Below, piece after piece: positions 9,467 to 19,453 of a stretch of 64,000 bases of DNA. Source of the stretch: Parabacteroides sp. PF5-6 (GTDB lineage Bacteria > Bacteroidota > Bacteroidia > Bacteroidales > Tannerellaceae); the NCBI RefSeq assembly GCF_029504695.1, contig NZ_JAQFIN010000005.1, positions 62,001-126,000 on the forward strand, given 5' to 3'. How positions within the stretch are numbered: the stretch's first letter is position 1; the number at the start of each line of letters is the position of its first letter. Under the pieces are notes generated by a model. That model was not told the origin of the DNA. It worked only from the letters and a program-made list of their open reading frames with translations, and did no database searches. The position numbers and the translations under genes were made by a program.

Positions 9467-10849
9467 ATGAAAACTAAATCTTTGGTCTTTGTACTAATGA
9501 CTTGCTTCCTGTTTATTTGTGGGGAGGTAGTAGGTCAGATGATTAAAACTCCAGTGCCTTCCCGCCCCGCAGGTCAGAAAGATGTATTACGCTTGACAGC
9601 CGATCCGATTCCGACGGTACGCGTAGCCTTTATCGGTTTGGGTATGCGCGGTCCGGGTGCGGTAAACCGTATGGCCCAGATCGACGGCGTCGAAATCGTT
9701 GCCCTTTGCGACCTTCGCCAGGAACGCGTGGAAGCGGTAAACAAGAACCTGGTCGAACGCTTTGGAAAACCGAAAGCGAAAGAATTCTATGGCGACGCTG
9801 AAATCTGGCGTCAGGTAACGGCTCTGCCGAATGTCGATCTGATCTACATCGCAACCGACTGGCTGAACCATGCCCGTATGGGTGTTCAGGCCATGAAAGA
9901 CGGTAAGCATGTCGCTATCGAAGTGCCTTCGGCATTGACTATGGAAGAGATCTGGGAGCTGATCGATACCTCGGAGAAAACCCGCAAACACTGTATGCAG
10001 TTGGAAAACTGTGTGTACGACTTCTTTGAGCTTACCTCATTGAATATGGCGCAACAAGGCGTGTTCGGTGAGATCCTGCACGGCGAAGGCGCGTATATCC
10101 ATGGCTTGCAACAGTTCTGGGGATCCTACTGGAACAACTGGCGTATGGACTTCAACCGCAAACACCGGGGCGACGTCTATCCGACACACGGACTGCTGCC
10201 CGTCGCGCTGGCGATGAACATTCACCGCGGCGATAAGATGAATTACCTGGTGTCTATGGATACGAAAGCCGTAGGTAACCCGGCGTATATCAAAGAAACA
10301 ACCGGCGAAGAGGTGACCGATTTCCGCGCCGGCGACCATACGATGACAATGATCCGTACCGAAAAGGGGAAAACAATCATGATCCAGCACGACGTGACCT
10401 CTCCCCGTCCTTACAGCCGGATGTTCCAGCTGTCGGGTACCCAAGGCTTTGCCAACAAATACCCGATGCCGGGCTTCGCTTTGAATGCCGGAACCGTCGA
10501 CTCGGAAGGGGTGCCCAACCATGAAGACCTCAACGCCCACCGCTTCGTGAACGAAGATACACGCAAAGCTTTGATGGAGAAATACAAACACCCCATCGCT
10601 AAAGGCATCGAAGAGAAAGCGAAACAGGTCGGAGGCCATGGCGGTATGGACTTTATCATGGACTACCGGATGATCTACTGCCTGCAGAACGGATTACCCC
10701 TGGATATGGACGTGTACGACCTGGCCGAATCCTGCTGCCTGATCCCGTTGACCGAGATCTCTCTGGACAACAACTCCGCACCGGTCGAAATCCCCGACTT
10801 CACCCGTGGCGCCTGGAACAAGCTCACCACCGTTGAATTCTCTGAATAA
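9467..10849 (+). CDS. GH109-family glycosidase / Gfo-Idh-MocA oxidoreductase
   Basis: This 460-residue protein has an N-terminal signal sequence (residues 1 to about 23) and a Rossmann NAD-binding motif, GLGMRG at residues 57-62 (VAFIGLGMRGPG). It matches the GH109 group, which cleaves alpha-N-acetylgalactosamine with a bound NAD redox step. The blocks AIEVPSAL and GDVYPTHGLLPVA are in the positions of the active-site loops. The alternative is another exported Gfo/Idh/MocA dehydrogenase. Its place just before a SusC/sigma/SusD locus suggests host O-glycan or amino-sugar use. Confidence 0.85.
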   Translation: MKTKSLVFVLMTCFLFICGEVVGQMIKTPVPSRPAGQKDVLRLTADPIPTVRVAFIGLGMRGPGAVNRMAQIDGVEIVALCDLRQERVEAVNKNLVERFGKPKAKEFYGDAEIWRQVTALPNVDLIYIATDWLNHARMGVQAMKDGKHVAIEVPSALTMEEIWELIDTSEKTRKHCMQLENCVYDFFELTSLNMAQQGVFGEILHGEGAYIHGLQQFWGSYWNNWRMDFNRKHRGDVYPTHGLLPVALAMNIHRGDKMNYLVSMDTKAVGNPAYIKETTGEEVTDFRAGDHTMTMIRTEKGKTIMIQHDVTSPRPYSRMFQLSGTQGFANKYPMPGFALNAGTVDSEGVPNHEDLNAHRFVNEDTRKALMEKYKHPIAKGIEEKAKQVGGHGGMDFIMDYRMIYCLQNGLPLDMDVYDLAESCCLIPLTEISLDNNSAPVEIPDFTRGAWNKLTTVEFSE

Positions 10850-10870
10850 GCATTCAAACACAATATTCTC

Positions 10871-10903
10871 AAGCCGGCTGCACTCTCTGCAGCCGGCTTT
10901 TTT
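10871..10903 (+). terminator. Terminator between GH109-like gene and SusC-1
   Basis: A perfect stem, AAGCCGGCTGCA with TGCAGCCGGCTT (loop CTCTC), runs into six T. It separates transcription of the two genes. Confidence 0.9.
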
Positions 10904-10961
10904 CATGCATTCAACCGCATACGACTCATTTATTACTATCTTTACGAACTTTACTAAACCT

Positions 10962-13900
10962 ATGCGGCAAAGAATCTTTATATGGATGATAACTTTTCTG
11001 GCTTTGGGCTGGGGCAGTGTGCAAGCCCAGTCCAACCACGTGGATATTGAGCCGGGCCAACACACGATAGAAGAGGTGATCGAACATATCGAACGCAATA
11101 GCGACTATATCTTTTTCTACAATACCAACCTGCCCGATCTGGCGGAGAAGATCGAGATCACCCGGCCGAAAGACACGATAGAAAACCTGCTCCGACAGAT
11201 CACCCGGGGGCGGAATATCCGCTATTCGATCGTTGGGCGACAGATTGTGCTCTACAAGAATCAAAGCCCTGAAAACCATGCTGCCGATGAACGCAAAGTC
11301 GTTATCCACGGGCGCGTGAATGACCCGGGCGGAATCCCCGTTATCGGCGCCAATATCATCGAAAAAGGTTCTACCAACGGAACCGTTTCCGACAACGAAG
11401 GCCGTTTCAGCTTCTTTGTCCAGCCCGACGCGACAATCCAGGTCTCCTATGTCGGCTTCGTCACCCAGGAAATACCTATCACCACACACGACCGCCCTTT
11501 GCTCATTTTTCTGCAGGAAGATGCCAACCTCTTGAACGAACTGGTGGTGATCGGATACGGAACGATGCAAAAGAGACAGGTGACCAGTGCTATTACCTCC
11601 CTTTCGAGCGATGATCTGTTGAAAGGAACAGCCTCTTCTACAGTCGCCGCCTCTCTGATCGGGAAGATCACCGGATTGGTATTGCATGAAACGTCGAGTG
11701 TGAATGCCAATGCCACGCTTCAATTGCGCGGGGTGGGCTCAATCAACGCGGAGAAGGAACCGCTGATCGTTGTCGACGGTATGCCCGGCGCCGATATCCG
11801 GTCGGTACTGCCGGAAGATATCGAATCGATCGATGTCTTGAAAGATGCTTCCGCCGGAGCAATCTATGGCTCGCGTGCTTCGACCGGTGTGATACTGATC
11901 ACCACCCAATCGAGTAGAATAACCAATGGAGCCATTAAACTCAACTATTCGAGTGAAGCCGTTCTGAAACAGGCAACCAATAAACCCAGGATGCTTACCG
12001 CTGAAGAATATGTGCAATACAATCGCGGGACGGACTATGGATCGAAAGCCGACTGGTGGAACGAATCGATGAACGACGACAAATGGTCTCAGCGCCATGT
12101 CGTCTCCCTGCAAAGCGGCGTGCACAACTCCCAGATCTATGCTTCCATGTCGTACGAGAATATGAAAGGACTGAAGAAGTTCGAAGAAAGTACCCGTTAT
12201 TCCGGACGGGTGAATGCCAACTTCAAACTGTTGGACGATTGGGTGGAGATCAAAACGCATGTCGATTACCGCCAGAACACCCGCCAGGGAGTAGGGGCAG
12301 AGTATACCCCAAACTTAGACCAGGCCTTGCGAAACAATCCGACCCGTTCCCCTTATGATCCCGATAGCCAGACCGGATACAATATCTGGCTGAATGAAAA
12401 CCTCGACTATAATACCATTGCCGATGCGGCAACCTCCACTTCGGAAGGGCTGGACAAATGGTTTAAACCGGATGTGACCTTGAAACTGAACATCCAGTCT
12501 TTGCCCGGACTCTCCCTGCAACAAACCATCGCTTACGAGAACCGGCAGTGGGAACTGCATCAATGGAAGTCGCGACATCACCGCGAACAGTTGGAATACG
12601 GATACACCGGGAAGGCCAAGCTGGACTTCAGCAAGACCGAGTTCCTGACATCGGAAGGTTTCTTGAACTATATGAATACTTTCGGCGATCACACAATCAC
12701 TTCCGTAGGCGGATATAGCTATTGGGAGAGGAACAATGAATCGTTCGGAGTGGAAAATCAAAACTTCACGAACGACCGGGTGCAATACTGGAATATCGGT
12801 GAAGGCAAAGACCTGAGAACCGGCGAAGCCGGTATGTATTCCTCCAAAAGCATCACCGAGAAGCTACTGGCCTATTTCGTGCGTGCCAATTACGCCTACC
12901 AAGATAAGTATATGCTGATGGCAACCTACCGGCACGAAGGCTCTTCGAAGTTTGCCGCCAATAACCGGTGGGGAAACTTCTGGTCGCTCTCGGCCGGTTG
13001 GCGCTTGTCTAAAGAACCGTTCATGTGGAATTGTTATTGGTTAGACGATTTGAAATTCCGCTTGGGATATGGCGTGGTAGGGAATAACGGTTTCAAAGCC
13101 GAATACGCAGCAACCATGTATGGCTCGGACGCTTTATGGACACTGCCCGGTGGAACCTGGTCGTATTCGTACGGCAAAGTAAACAACCTGAATAAAGAAT
13201 TGAAATGGGAAGAGCAAAGAGAATGGAATATCGGTTTGGATTATTCTCTTTTCAAGCACCGGTTGTATGGAAAGTTCGATCTGTTTCGCCGAAGAAATCA
13301 CGGGTTAATCTTTGAAGTGCAGGTATCGCAGCCTCCCTATGTTCATCAGACCATGTTTAAGAATGTAGGTGTGTTGTCCAAGAGAGGATGGGAGTTTGAG
13401 ATCGGTTACGATATGGTTCGTAATAGAGACTGGCAGTACTCGACCAACATCGGATTCTCATCGCTGACGCAGCAAGTCGAATCGCTTTGGGGCGATCAGT
13501 CTTATTTCGATGAGGCCGGCTTCCCTTCGCCCGGGACACCGGGCAATGCCATCCGGATAGAAGAGGGAGTGAAGATCGGACAGTTCCACCTGTGGAAGTT
13601 TGCCGGATTCGATGAGAATGGGAACTGGCTCCTATACGATAAAGACGGAGAAGTGATACCCGCCAGTCAGAAAAGGAACGAGGATAAACAGTATATGGGG
13701 AATTATTATCCCCGGTTGACCGTCAATTGGAACCACGCGCTTACCTATAAAAACTTCGACCTGAGCCTGACACTATTGAGCTATATCGACTTTGATATCT
13801 ATAATGCGATCGATATGTACTATGGAATATCCAATGTCAGCAACCTCAATGTTCTGAAGAAAGCCTATACCGACTATGCGCATATCAAAGGCGAGAAAGA

Positions 13901-14168
13901 GCTCTGCGACTTCTTCCTGCAGGACGGCAGTTTCCTGAAGATACAGAATATCTATCTGGGTTATACCTACAACCTGAAGAAACACTCCCGGCTGTTGGAT
14001 AAGATTCGCTTTTACCTGTCGGTTAATAATGCGTACACCTTTACCCGCTACAAAGGAAGCGACCCTTCTACCGTCAATATCACCGGCCTGAACCAGGGCA
14101 TCGACTGGCATAACGACATCAATCCCATGGCCCGCACCTTCTCTTTTGGGCTTAATATTACCTTATAG
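10962..14168 (+). CDS. SusC-like TonB-dependent receptor with STN signalling domain (SusC-1)
   Basis: An outer-membrane TonB-dependent transporter of about 1068 residues, starting at ATG 10962 (MRQRIFIWMITFLALGW), which begins a signal peptide. In-frame methionines upstream lie in the terminator and are unlikely starts. Order of parts: signal peptide, STN domain (about residues 30-95, TIEEVIEHIERNSDYIFFYN), carboxypeptidase-like repeat (about 105-180), plug (VIGYGTMQKRQVTS), then the beta barrel ending FSFGLNITL. The STN domain normally talks to a FecR anti-sigma factor, and sigma and FecR genes follow directly. It has no SusD of its own. It is a close paralogue of the second SusC at 16403-19441. 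Confidence 0.93.
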   Translation: MRQRIFIWMITFLALGWGSVQAQSNHVDIEPGQHTIEEVIEHIERNSDYIFFYNTNLPDLAEKIEITRPKDTIENLLRQITRGRNIRYSIVGRQIVLYKNQSPENHAADERKVVIHGRVNDPGGIPVIGANIIEKGSTNGTVSDNEGRFSFFVQPDATIQVSYVGFVTQEIPITTHDRPLLIFLQEDANLLNELVVIGYGTMQKRQVTSAITSLSSDDLLKGTASSTVAASLIGKITGLVLHETSSVNANATLQLRGVGSINAEKEPLIVVDGMPGADIRSVLPEDIESIDVLKDASAGAIYGSRASTGVILITTQSSRITNGAIKLNYSSEAVLKQATNKPRMLTAEEYVQYNRGTDYGSKADWWNESMNDDKWSQRHVVSLQSGVHNSQIYASMSYENMKGLKKFEESTRYSGRVNANFKLLDDWVEIKTHVDYRQNTRQGVGAEYTPNLDQALRNNPTRSPYDPDSQTGYNIWLNENLDYNTIADAATSTSEGLDKWFKPDVTLKLNIQSLPGLSLQQTIAYENRQWELHQWKSRHHREQLEYGYTGKAKLDFSKTEFLTSEGFLNYMNTFGDHTITSVGGYSYWERNNESFGVENQNFTNDRVQYWNIGEGKDLRTGEAGMYSSKSITEKLLAYFVRANYAYQDKYMLMATYRHEGSSKFAANNRWGNFWSLSAGWRLSKEPFMWNCYWLDDLKFRLGYGVVGNNGFKAEYAATMYGSDALWTLPGGTWSYSYGKVNNLNKELKWEEQREWNIGLDYSLFKHRLYGKFDLFRRRNHGLIFEVQVSQPPYVHQTMFKNVGVLSKRGWEFEIGYDMVRNRDWQYSTNIGFSSLTQQVESLWGDQSYFDEAGFPSPGTPGNAIRIEEGVKIGQFHLWKFAGFDENGNWLLYDKDGEVIPASQKRNEDKQYMGNYYPRLTVNWNHALTYKNFDLSLTLLSYIDFDIYNAIDMYYGISNVSNLNVLKKAYTDYAHIKGEKELCDFFLQDGSFLKIQNIYLGYTYNLKKHSRLLDKIRFYLSVNNAYTFTRYKGSDPSTVNITGLNQGIDWHNDINPMARTFSFGLNITL

Positions 14169-14207
14169 ATATGTCTTGCTTTTGACTCAACCTTCTGCCG
14201 TAATTCG

Positions 14208-14241
14208 TTGTTGGTAGTTCGTGGGATGTTCACTATCTTTG
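14208..14241 (+). promoter_or_regulatory. Promoter of the ECF sigma factor gene
   Basis: TTGTTG at 14208-14213 and a perfect -7 box, TATCTTTG, at 14234-14241. The spacer from the second TTG is 20 bp. The start codon is 41 bp downstream. Confidence 0.65.
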
Positions 14242-14282
14242 TCCATTGAATTTGCATGGTTGCAAAAAGTAAATAAGTACGT

Positions 14283-14858
14283 ATGCCTAAAGAGTTCCGG
14301 GATGAGGTAGAAGTGTGGCGGCAGTTTAAAGCCGGTGATGCGGATGCTTTTGCTGTGTTATTCGAGCAAACGTCAGATAAGTTGTTTCGCTATGGCAGTA
14401 AATTTGTGCAAGACGACGAGCTGGTGAAAGATTGTATCCAGGATGTCTTTGTGAAATTGCACCAACGGCGCGCCAAACTGCCGGAGGTGGAGAATCCTTT
14501 CTTCTATTTATGCGTCTCGCTGAAAAATACCCTGGTCGACAATCTGTCGCAAAACGGGCGCATCGTGCCTCTTCCCCCCGAAGAACTCCCTTTTCTTATT
14601 GAATTTACCTACGACGATGAACAGCCGGAAGAAGATATCCAGGAGCGTTTCGAAACGGTGATGAACCTTTTATCCGATCGCCAGAAAGAAGCCATCTATC
14701 TGCGCTACCAGATGGAACTCTCCTACGAAGAAATCTCCAAGCTTTTGGGCATTAGCTACCAATCGACCCGTAACCTGGTGCACCGCGCCCTGGAGAAGGT
14801 CCGCACTTCGATGGACTTAAAAGTCTTTATTCTCCTTGTCGGATTATACCTGAAGTAA
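14283..14858 (+). CDS. ECF-type RNA polymerase sigma factor
   Basis: A 191-residue group 4 sigma factor. Region 2, which melts and reads the -10 element, spans about 20-85 (LFRYGSKFVQDDELVKDCIQ). Region 4, which reads the -35 element, has LSDRQKEAIYLRYQMELSYE and the helix-turn-helix ISKLLGISYQSTRNLVHRAL. It lies between a SusC with an STN domain and a FecR gene, the standard trans-envelope switch of Bacteroidetes. It probably drives the SusC-2/SusD operon when substrate is bound outside. A 22-bp-pitch repeat array starts 2 bp after the stop codon. Confidence 0.95.
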   Translation: MPKEFRDEVEVWRQFKAGDADAFAVLFEQTSDKLFRYGSKFVQDDELVKDCIQDVFVKLHQRRAKLPEVENPFFYLCVSLKNTLVDNLSQNGRIVPLPPEELPFLIEFTYDDEQPEEDIQERFETVMNLLSDRQKEAIYLRYQMELSYEEISKLLGISYQSTRNLVHRALEKVRTSMDLKVFILLVGLYLK

Positions 14859-14860
14859 GT

Positions 14861-14978
14861 TTTGCCATGCCGTTGGCAGAAGTTTGCCATGCTGTTGGCA
14901 GAAGTTTGCCATCAGGCTGACAAAACTTTGCAACCTGTGTGGCAAAACTTTGCCAAGCTTATGGAAAATATTGGCAAA
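14861..14978. repeat. 22-bp-pitch array between sigma factor and FecR (core TTTGCCA...TGGCA)
   Basis: TTTGCCA, with small changes, starts at 14861, 14883, 14905, 14927 and 14949; a TTGGCAAA variant follows at 14971. All steps are 22 bp. In the best units TGCCA and TGGCA are inverted around six bases, so each unit is a hairpin or operator-like dyad. The last unit is 11 bp before a TATCTTTG -7 box. Confidence 0.93.
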
Positions 14979-14988
14979 CCGCTTTTTT

Positions 14989-14996
14989 TATCTTTG
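14989..14996 (+). promoter_or_regulatory. -7 box ahead of FecR gene
   Basis: TATCTTTG is a perfect TANNTTTG match. The only nearby TTG (14971-14973) belongs to the repeat array and gives a short 15-bp spacer, so promoter strength is uncertain. Confidence 0.45.
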
Positions 14997-15073
14997 ATGA
15001 TTATTTTTTTGTATTGGAGTGAGTACAAACGGAAGGATAAACCGTCTATAAAGTAAATCGGTCGACTACTAAC

Positions 15074-16279
15074 GTGAAAAACGAAGAACAAATAGCGCGC
15101 TACAAGAGCTTATTGGAAGATGAAATGATCTTCCATGCCTTGTTGGATTTGTTGGCCGGCGATAATACATTATTGAAGCAAATGAAACAAGATAATCCGG
15201 AAAAAGAACAAGATATAAAAGATCTGCAGCAGGCTTTCGGCCGGTTGAAGATTGTCGAGAAAGAACTCTCCGCGTACGACAAGGCGCGATTGTGGGACCG
15301 GATAGAGGCGGAGCGAAAACGAGGACGTAGCCTGCGGATGATACGCAACGTATTGAAATATGCAGCAGTATTGATCCTTGTCCTTGCCTCTTCCCTTTAT
15401 TTCCTTTGGGAGAAGACAGCCGTTGAGATTCCGGTCGATTATGAATCGATCCTCTCCGAAATGGCCCTGGCGGAAGACTCGGTGCAAAATGTCCTGTTGG
15501 TCTTCTCCAATGAGCAGAAGATCGAAATGACCGATCAGAATGTCGAATTGGAATATGATGCCGAAGGGAATATCTCGGTCAACTCTTCCCGGATCGAGAA
15601 TATCGCCTCTTCCGATGAGCATACGATAGGCTACAACCGCTTGTATGTCCCGTATGGAAAAACAATGCAAGTCTCGATGAGCGACGGGACAAAGGTGTGG
15701 GTCAACTCGGGCAGCCGACTGATCTATCCGGAATCGTTCTCGGGTAATAAGCGGGAGATCTACCTCGAAGGAGAGATCTATCTTGAAGTGGCACGCAATG
15801 AAAAGGTGCCGTTTGTGGTAAAGACCAGCCAGATGGTAGTCGAGGTATTGGGGACTGCGTTTAATGTTTCGGCCTATCGAAATGACGAAATTCAATCTGT
15901 TGTCCTGGCCAACGGATCTGTTGCGATAAAGAATAAGATCAGCGATACCCCTACGGTTATCAAACCCAATCAGCGGTACACATTGACCCAATCAACCAAT
16001 GAAATCCACCTCGACACGGTAGATGTGTTTTATTATATCTGCTGGAAATACAACCTGATCATGTCGGAGTCGGAATCTTTGTCGGCGATCCTGAAGAAAC
16101 TGGAACGTTATTACAATGTACAAATAACTTACAATTCAAATGAGATAGATCCTATTCAGGTCAAAGGTAAACTGGATCTGAAAAACACCATTGAAGAGAC
16201 CCTGCATGTGATCTCGCTGACTACTCCGATCAATTATTCTGTAGAGAACGAATCAATAAAACTGAATGTTAAACCTTAA
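15074..16279 (+). CDS. FecR-family anti-sigma factor
   Basis: An inner-membrane anti-sigma factor of 401 residues, starting at GTG 15074. It has a cytoplasmic N-terminal part that would hold the sigma factor, one membrane helix (about residues 94-113, YAAVLILVLASSLYFLW), the periplasmic FecR domain (VPYGKTMQVSMSDGTKVWVN), and a C-terminal DUF4974-type STN-like domain (SESLSAILKKLERYYNVQI). It should receive the signal from the STN domain of SusC-1. The gene lies between the sigma factor and SusC-2. Confidence 0.93.
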   Translation: MKNEEQIARYKSLLEDEMIFHALLDLLAGDNTLLKQMKQDNPEKEQDIKDLQQAFGRLKIVEKELSAYDKARLWDRIEAERKRGRSLRMIRNVLKYAAVLILVLASSLYFLWEKTAVEIPVDYESILSEMALAEDSVQNVLLVFSNEQKIEMTDQNVELEYDAEGNISVNSSRIENIASSDEHTIGYNRLYVPYGKTMQVSMSDGTKVWVNSGSRLIYPESFSGNKREIYLEGEIYLEVARNEKVPFVVKTSQMVVEVLGTAFNVSAYRNDEIQSVVLANGSVAIKNKISDTPTVIKPNQRYTLTQSTNEIHLDTVDVFYYICWKYNLIMSESESLSAILKKLERYYNVQITYNSNEIDPIQVKGKLDLKNTIEETLHVISLTTPINYSVENESIKLNVKP

Positions 16280-16326
16280 AAACGAATACTGCATGGATAT
16301 AAACTAAGGAAACATCTGTAAAAAAA

Positions 16327-16353
16327 CCGGAGAGTACTGCGAATACCCTCCGG
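16327..16353 (+). other. Hairpin in the SusC-2 leader
   Basis: CCGGAG (16327-16332) pairs with CTCCGG (16348-16353) around a partly paired loop. No U-run follows, so it looks like a leader structure rather than a terminator. The rest of the 123-bp gap is A-rich. Confidence 0.4.
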
Positions 16354-16402
16354 CGGCAAGATCAAAAAAAACATTTTTTTAATCCTAAAACATTACAAAA
16401 GT

Positions 16403-19400
16403 ATGAATTTTAAATCTATTAGCAGCGCATTCTGTCAAGAAATGCGTCGGACTTTAAGTATTATGAGATTCCCACTCGTTATGCTGCTTGCGATCTCCTT
16501 TACGCAGACAGTGAGTGCTTCCGCTCTCGCGGAAGAAAAGGTTTCTGAAACCGCTCAGCAATCGCTGATTACTATTCGTGGGACAGTGGCCGACGCGCAC
16601 GGTGAACCCATTATCGGCGCGAATGTTTTTGAAAAAGGGACCACACGTGGCTCAATCACAGATATCGACGGTGGCTTCTCATTCAGCGCAAATCCGAACG
16701 GGACTTTGGTGGTCTCTTATGTCGGATTTGTGACACAGGAAATACCTATTCGTAACCATGCGACAATACATATTACGCTAAATGAAGATGCGTATTTGTT
16801 GGATGAGGCGGTAGTCATCGGATATGGTACGATGCAAAAGAAGCAGGTGACCAGCTCGATCTCTTCGCTGAAAGGCGACGAATTATTGAAAGGGGTAGGC
16901 GGCTCGACCGTAGCGTCCGCCCTTATCGGAAAAATCACCGGTCTGGTCTTGCACGAAAGCTCGAGCGTTAACTCCGGTGCCGATATACAACTTCGTGGTA
17001 TGGGGTCGATCAATGCGGCAACCTCTCCGTTGGTGGTTATCGATGGTATGCCGGGTGCCGACCTGCGTTCGGTATTGCCGGAAGATATTGCTTCGATCGA
17101 TGTGTTGAAAGATGCTTCGGCAGGGGCTATTTACGGAACACGTGCGACAAACGGGGTGATCCTGATCACGACCAAAGGAGCAGAAAACACAGGAGGCAAA
17201 GCCCGGTTGACGTATGTGGGCGAAGCCATATACAAACAGCCGACCAACAAACCCGATCTGCTGTCGGCCGAAGAATATGTGGCGCATAACCGGGGCACAA
17301 ACTATGGCTCCGCAGTAGATTGGTGGGATGAGTCGCTGAATACCAACAAGTGGTCGCAACGCCATGTGGTTACTTTACAGGCCGGTGGCGAGGCCGCGAA
17401 CATCTATGCTTCTATGTCGTATGAAGATATGGAAGGGGTGAAAAAGTTCGATAGTAGCCAGCGCTATTCCGGACGTGTCAATGCAAACTTTAAATTGCTT
17501 GACGGCTGGTTGGAAATCAAAACGCATGCCGACTACCGACAGAACTCGAGAGGGCAGTATTCTCCCAATTTTATGTATGCCCTGGGCAATAACCCTACGC
17601 GTTCGCCTTACGATCCGGATAGTCAGACCGGCTACAATGTCTGGCTGAATGAAACGTTGGAAGTGAATACGATTGCTAACGCAGCTCTGAATACCAATGA
17701 AGGACTGGATAAATGGTTTAAGCCGGATGCTACGGTTAAAGTAAATATCCTGGCGGTCCCCGGCCTTTCTGCCACGCAGACAGTAGGGTATGAAAATCGC
17801 CAGTGGGAACAGCATCAATGGGATTCCAAATACAGTAAAGGACAGCTTGAAGACGGACGTACCGGTTGGGGACGAATGGCATTCAGTAAAGAAGAGTATT
17901 TGAATACGGAAGGATATCTCAATTATGTTAATTCTTTTGGCGACCATACGATCAATGCCACTGCCGGATACAATTACTGGGAGAAAAACAAAGAAAGTTT
18001 CGATATGGAGAATTGGAATTTCACCAATGAGCTGGTTCAATTCTGGAACATGGGTGAGGGTAAGTTCCTGAAATCCGGTGAAGCTAAAATGGGCTCCAAT
18101 AAAGATATCAGCCAGAAACTGATGTCGTATTTCGCACGTGTGAACTATGCTTATAAGGATAAATATATGGTCATGGCTACGATTCGCCGCGACGGATCGT
18201 CCAAGTTTGCCGTGAACAACCGCTGGGGTAACTTCTGGTCTCTGTCGGGCGGTTGGCGTATATCCGAAGAATCGTTTATGCAGGATATTCCCTGGGTGAA
18301 CGACCTGAAACTGCGTGCCGGTTATGGTGTGGTAGGGGATAACGATTTCGACGCGAGTTATTCGGCAAATATGTACGGCTCGGATACCTATTGGTTATTA
18401 CCCAGCGGTGCATGGGCCAATTCGTATGGTTCGACCCGGAATATCAACCCGGATCTGAAATGGGAAGAACAGAAAGAGTGGAACATCGGTCTGGATTATT
18501 CGCTCTTCGATAACCGCATCTATGGTAAGTTTGATATCTACGAACGCGAACGCGACGGTATTATTTTTGAAGTGCAGGTGCCACAGCCTCCCTATACCCA
18601 GCAGACCATGCATAAGAATATCGGGGTGAAATCGGAAAAAGGATGGGAATTTGAGATCGGAGCCGATATCGTACGCTCTAAAGATTGGAACTATACAATG
18701 AATGTCGGGCTTTCCCGCTCGAAAGGGAAAATTGAAACCTTATGGGGTGATCAATCTTATTTCAATAAAGGAGGATTCCCTTCTCCGGGAACACCGGGTG
18801 ATGCGTTTCGTATAGAAGAAGGATCAAAGATCGGACAATTCCATCTGTGGAAATTCGCCGGCTTTGACGACGAAGGCAATTGGTTGTTGTATAACGCGGA
18901 AGGTGAAGTGATCCCCGCCAGCCAGAAGAAATACGAAGATAAATACCATGTGGGTGATTATACGCCTGACCTCTTCCTGAACTGGAACCATGCCGTAAGT
19001 TACAAGGACTTTGACCTGTCGGTTTCGCTGGTCGGCGCTTTCGGGCAAGATATTTATAATGCGGTGGATATGTATTATGGTATTGCCAATGTCGGTAACC
19101 TGAATGTGTTGAAGAAAGCGTATGGCGAATATGCGCATATCAAAGGAGAAAAAGAATTATCAGATTTCTTCCTGCAGGATGGTTCTTATCTGAAGATCCA
19201 GAATATCAACCTCGGATATACTTTCAACCTGAAAAAGTACGCGAAGATGTTAGACCGTGCCCGTCTCTACCTTTCTATCAATAATGTTTATACCTTTACC
19301 GGATATGACGGAAATGATCCGTCGACGGTTAAAACGTCCGGATTGGATAACGGTATCGACTGGCATCAGCAGGTAGATAACACACAGGGTTTGCAGCCTT

Positions 19401-19441
19401 TGGCACGTTCGTTTACTATGGGTTTACAGTTTAATTTTTAA
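16403..19441 (+). CDS. SusC-like TonB-dependent transporter paired with SusD (SusC-2)
   Basis: An outer-membrane transporter of 1012 residues. It has a signal region (MRFPLVMLLAISFTQTVSAS), a carboxypeptidase-like repeat (IRGTVADAHGEPIIGANVF), a plug (VVIGYGTMQKKQVTSSISSL) and the barrel, ending TMGLQFNF. Unlike SusC-1 it has no STN domain, so it probably imports substrate without signalling. It forms an operon with the SusD gene 12 bp downstream. Long stretches are nearly identical to SusC-1 (for example IGQFHLWKFAGFD), so the two arose by duplication. Confidence 0.95.
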   Translation: MNFKSISSAFCQEMRRTLSIMRFPLVMLLAISFTQTVSASALAEEKVSETAQQSLITIRGTVADAHGEPIIGANVFEKGTTRGSITDIDGGFSFSANPNGTLVVSYVGFVTQEIPIRNHATIHITLNEDAYLLDEAVVIGYGTMQKKQVTSSISSLKGDELLKGVGGSTVASALIGKITGLVLHESSSVNSGADIQLRGMGSINAATSPLVVIDGMPGADLRSVLPEDIASIDVLKDASAGAIYGTRATNGVILITTKGAENTGGKARLTYVGEAIYKQPTNKPDLLSAEEYVAHNRGTNYGSAVDWWDESLNTNKWSQRHVVTLQAGGEAANIYASMSYEDMEGVKKFDSSQRYSGRVNANFKLLDGWLEIKTHADYRQNSRGQYSPNFMYALGNNPTRSPYDPDSQTGYNVWLNETLEVNTIANAALNTNEGLDKWFKPDATVKVNILAVPGLSATQTVGYENRQWEQHQWDSKYSKGQLEDGRTGWGRMAFSKEEYLNTEGYLNYVNSFGDHTINATAGYNYWEKNKESFDMENWNFTNELVQFWNMGEGKFLKSGEAKMGSNKDISQKLMSYFARVNYAYKDKYMVMATIRRDGSSKFAVNNRWGNFWSLSGGWRISEESFMQDIPWVNDLKLRAGYGVVGDNDFDASYSANMYGSDTYWLLPSGAWANSYGSTRNINPDLKWEEQKEWNIGLDYSLFDNRIYGKFDIYERERDGIIFEVQVPQPPYTQQTMHKNIGVKSEKGWEFEIGADIVRSKDWNYTMNVGLSRSKGKIETLWGDQSYFNKGGFPSPGTPGDAFRIEEGSKIGQFHLWKFAGFDDEGNWLLYNAEGEVIPASQKKYEDKYHVGDYTPDLFLNWNHAVSYKDFDLSVSLVGAFGQDIYNAVDMYYGIANVGNLNVLKKAYGEYAHIKGEKELSDFFLQDGSYLKIQNINLGYTFNLKKYAKMLDRARLYLSINNVYTFTGYDGNDPSTVKTSGLDNGIDWHQQVDNTQGLQPLARSFTMGLQFNF

Positions 19442-19453
19442 TACAGGAACATT

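Noticed and set aside
14862-15056. A 64-codon plus-strand frame between sigma factor and fecR
   Set aside because: Its first half is the 22-bp repeat array read as codons; repeats out of step with the codon length are not expected in a gene. It has no recognisable domain.
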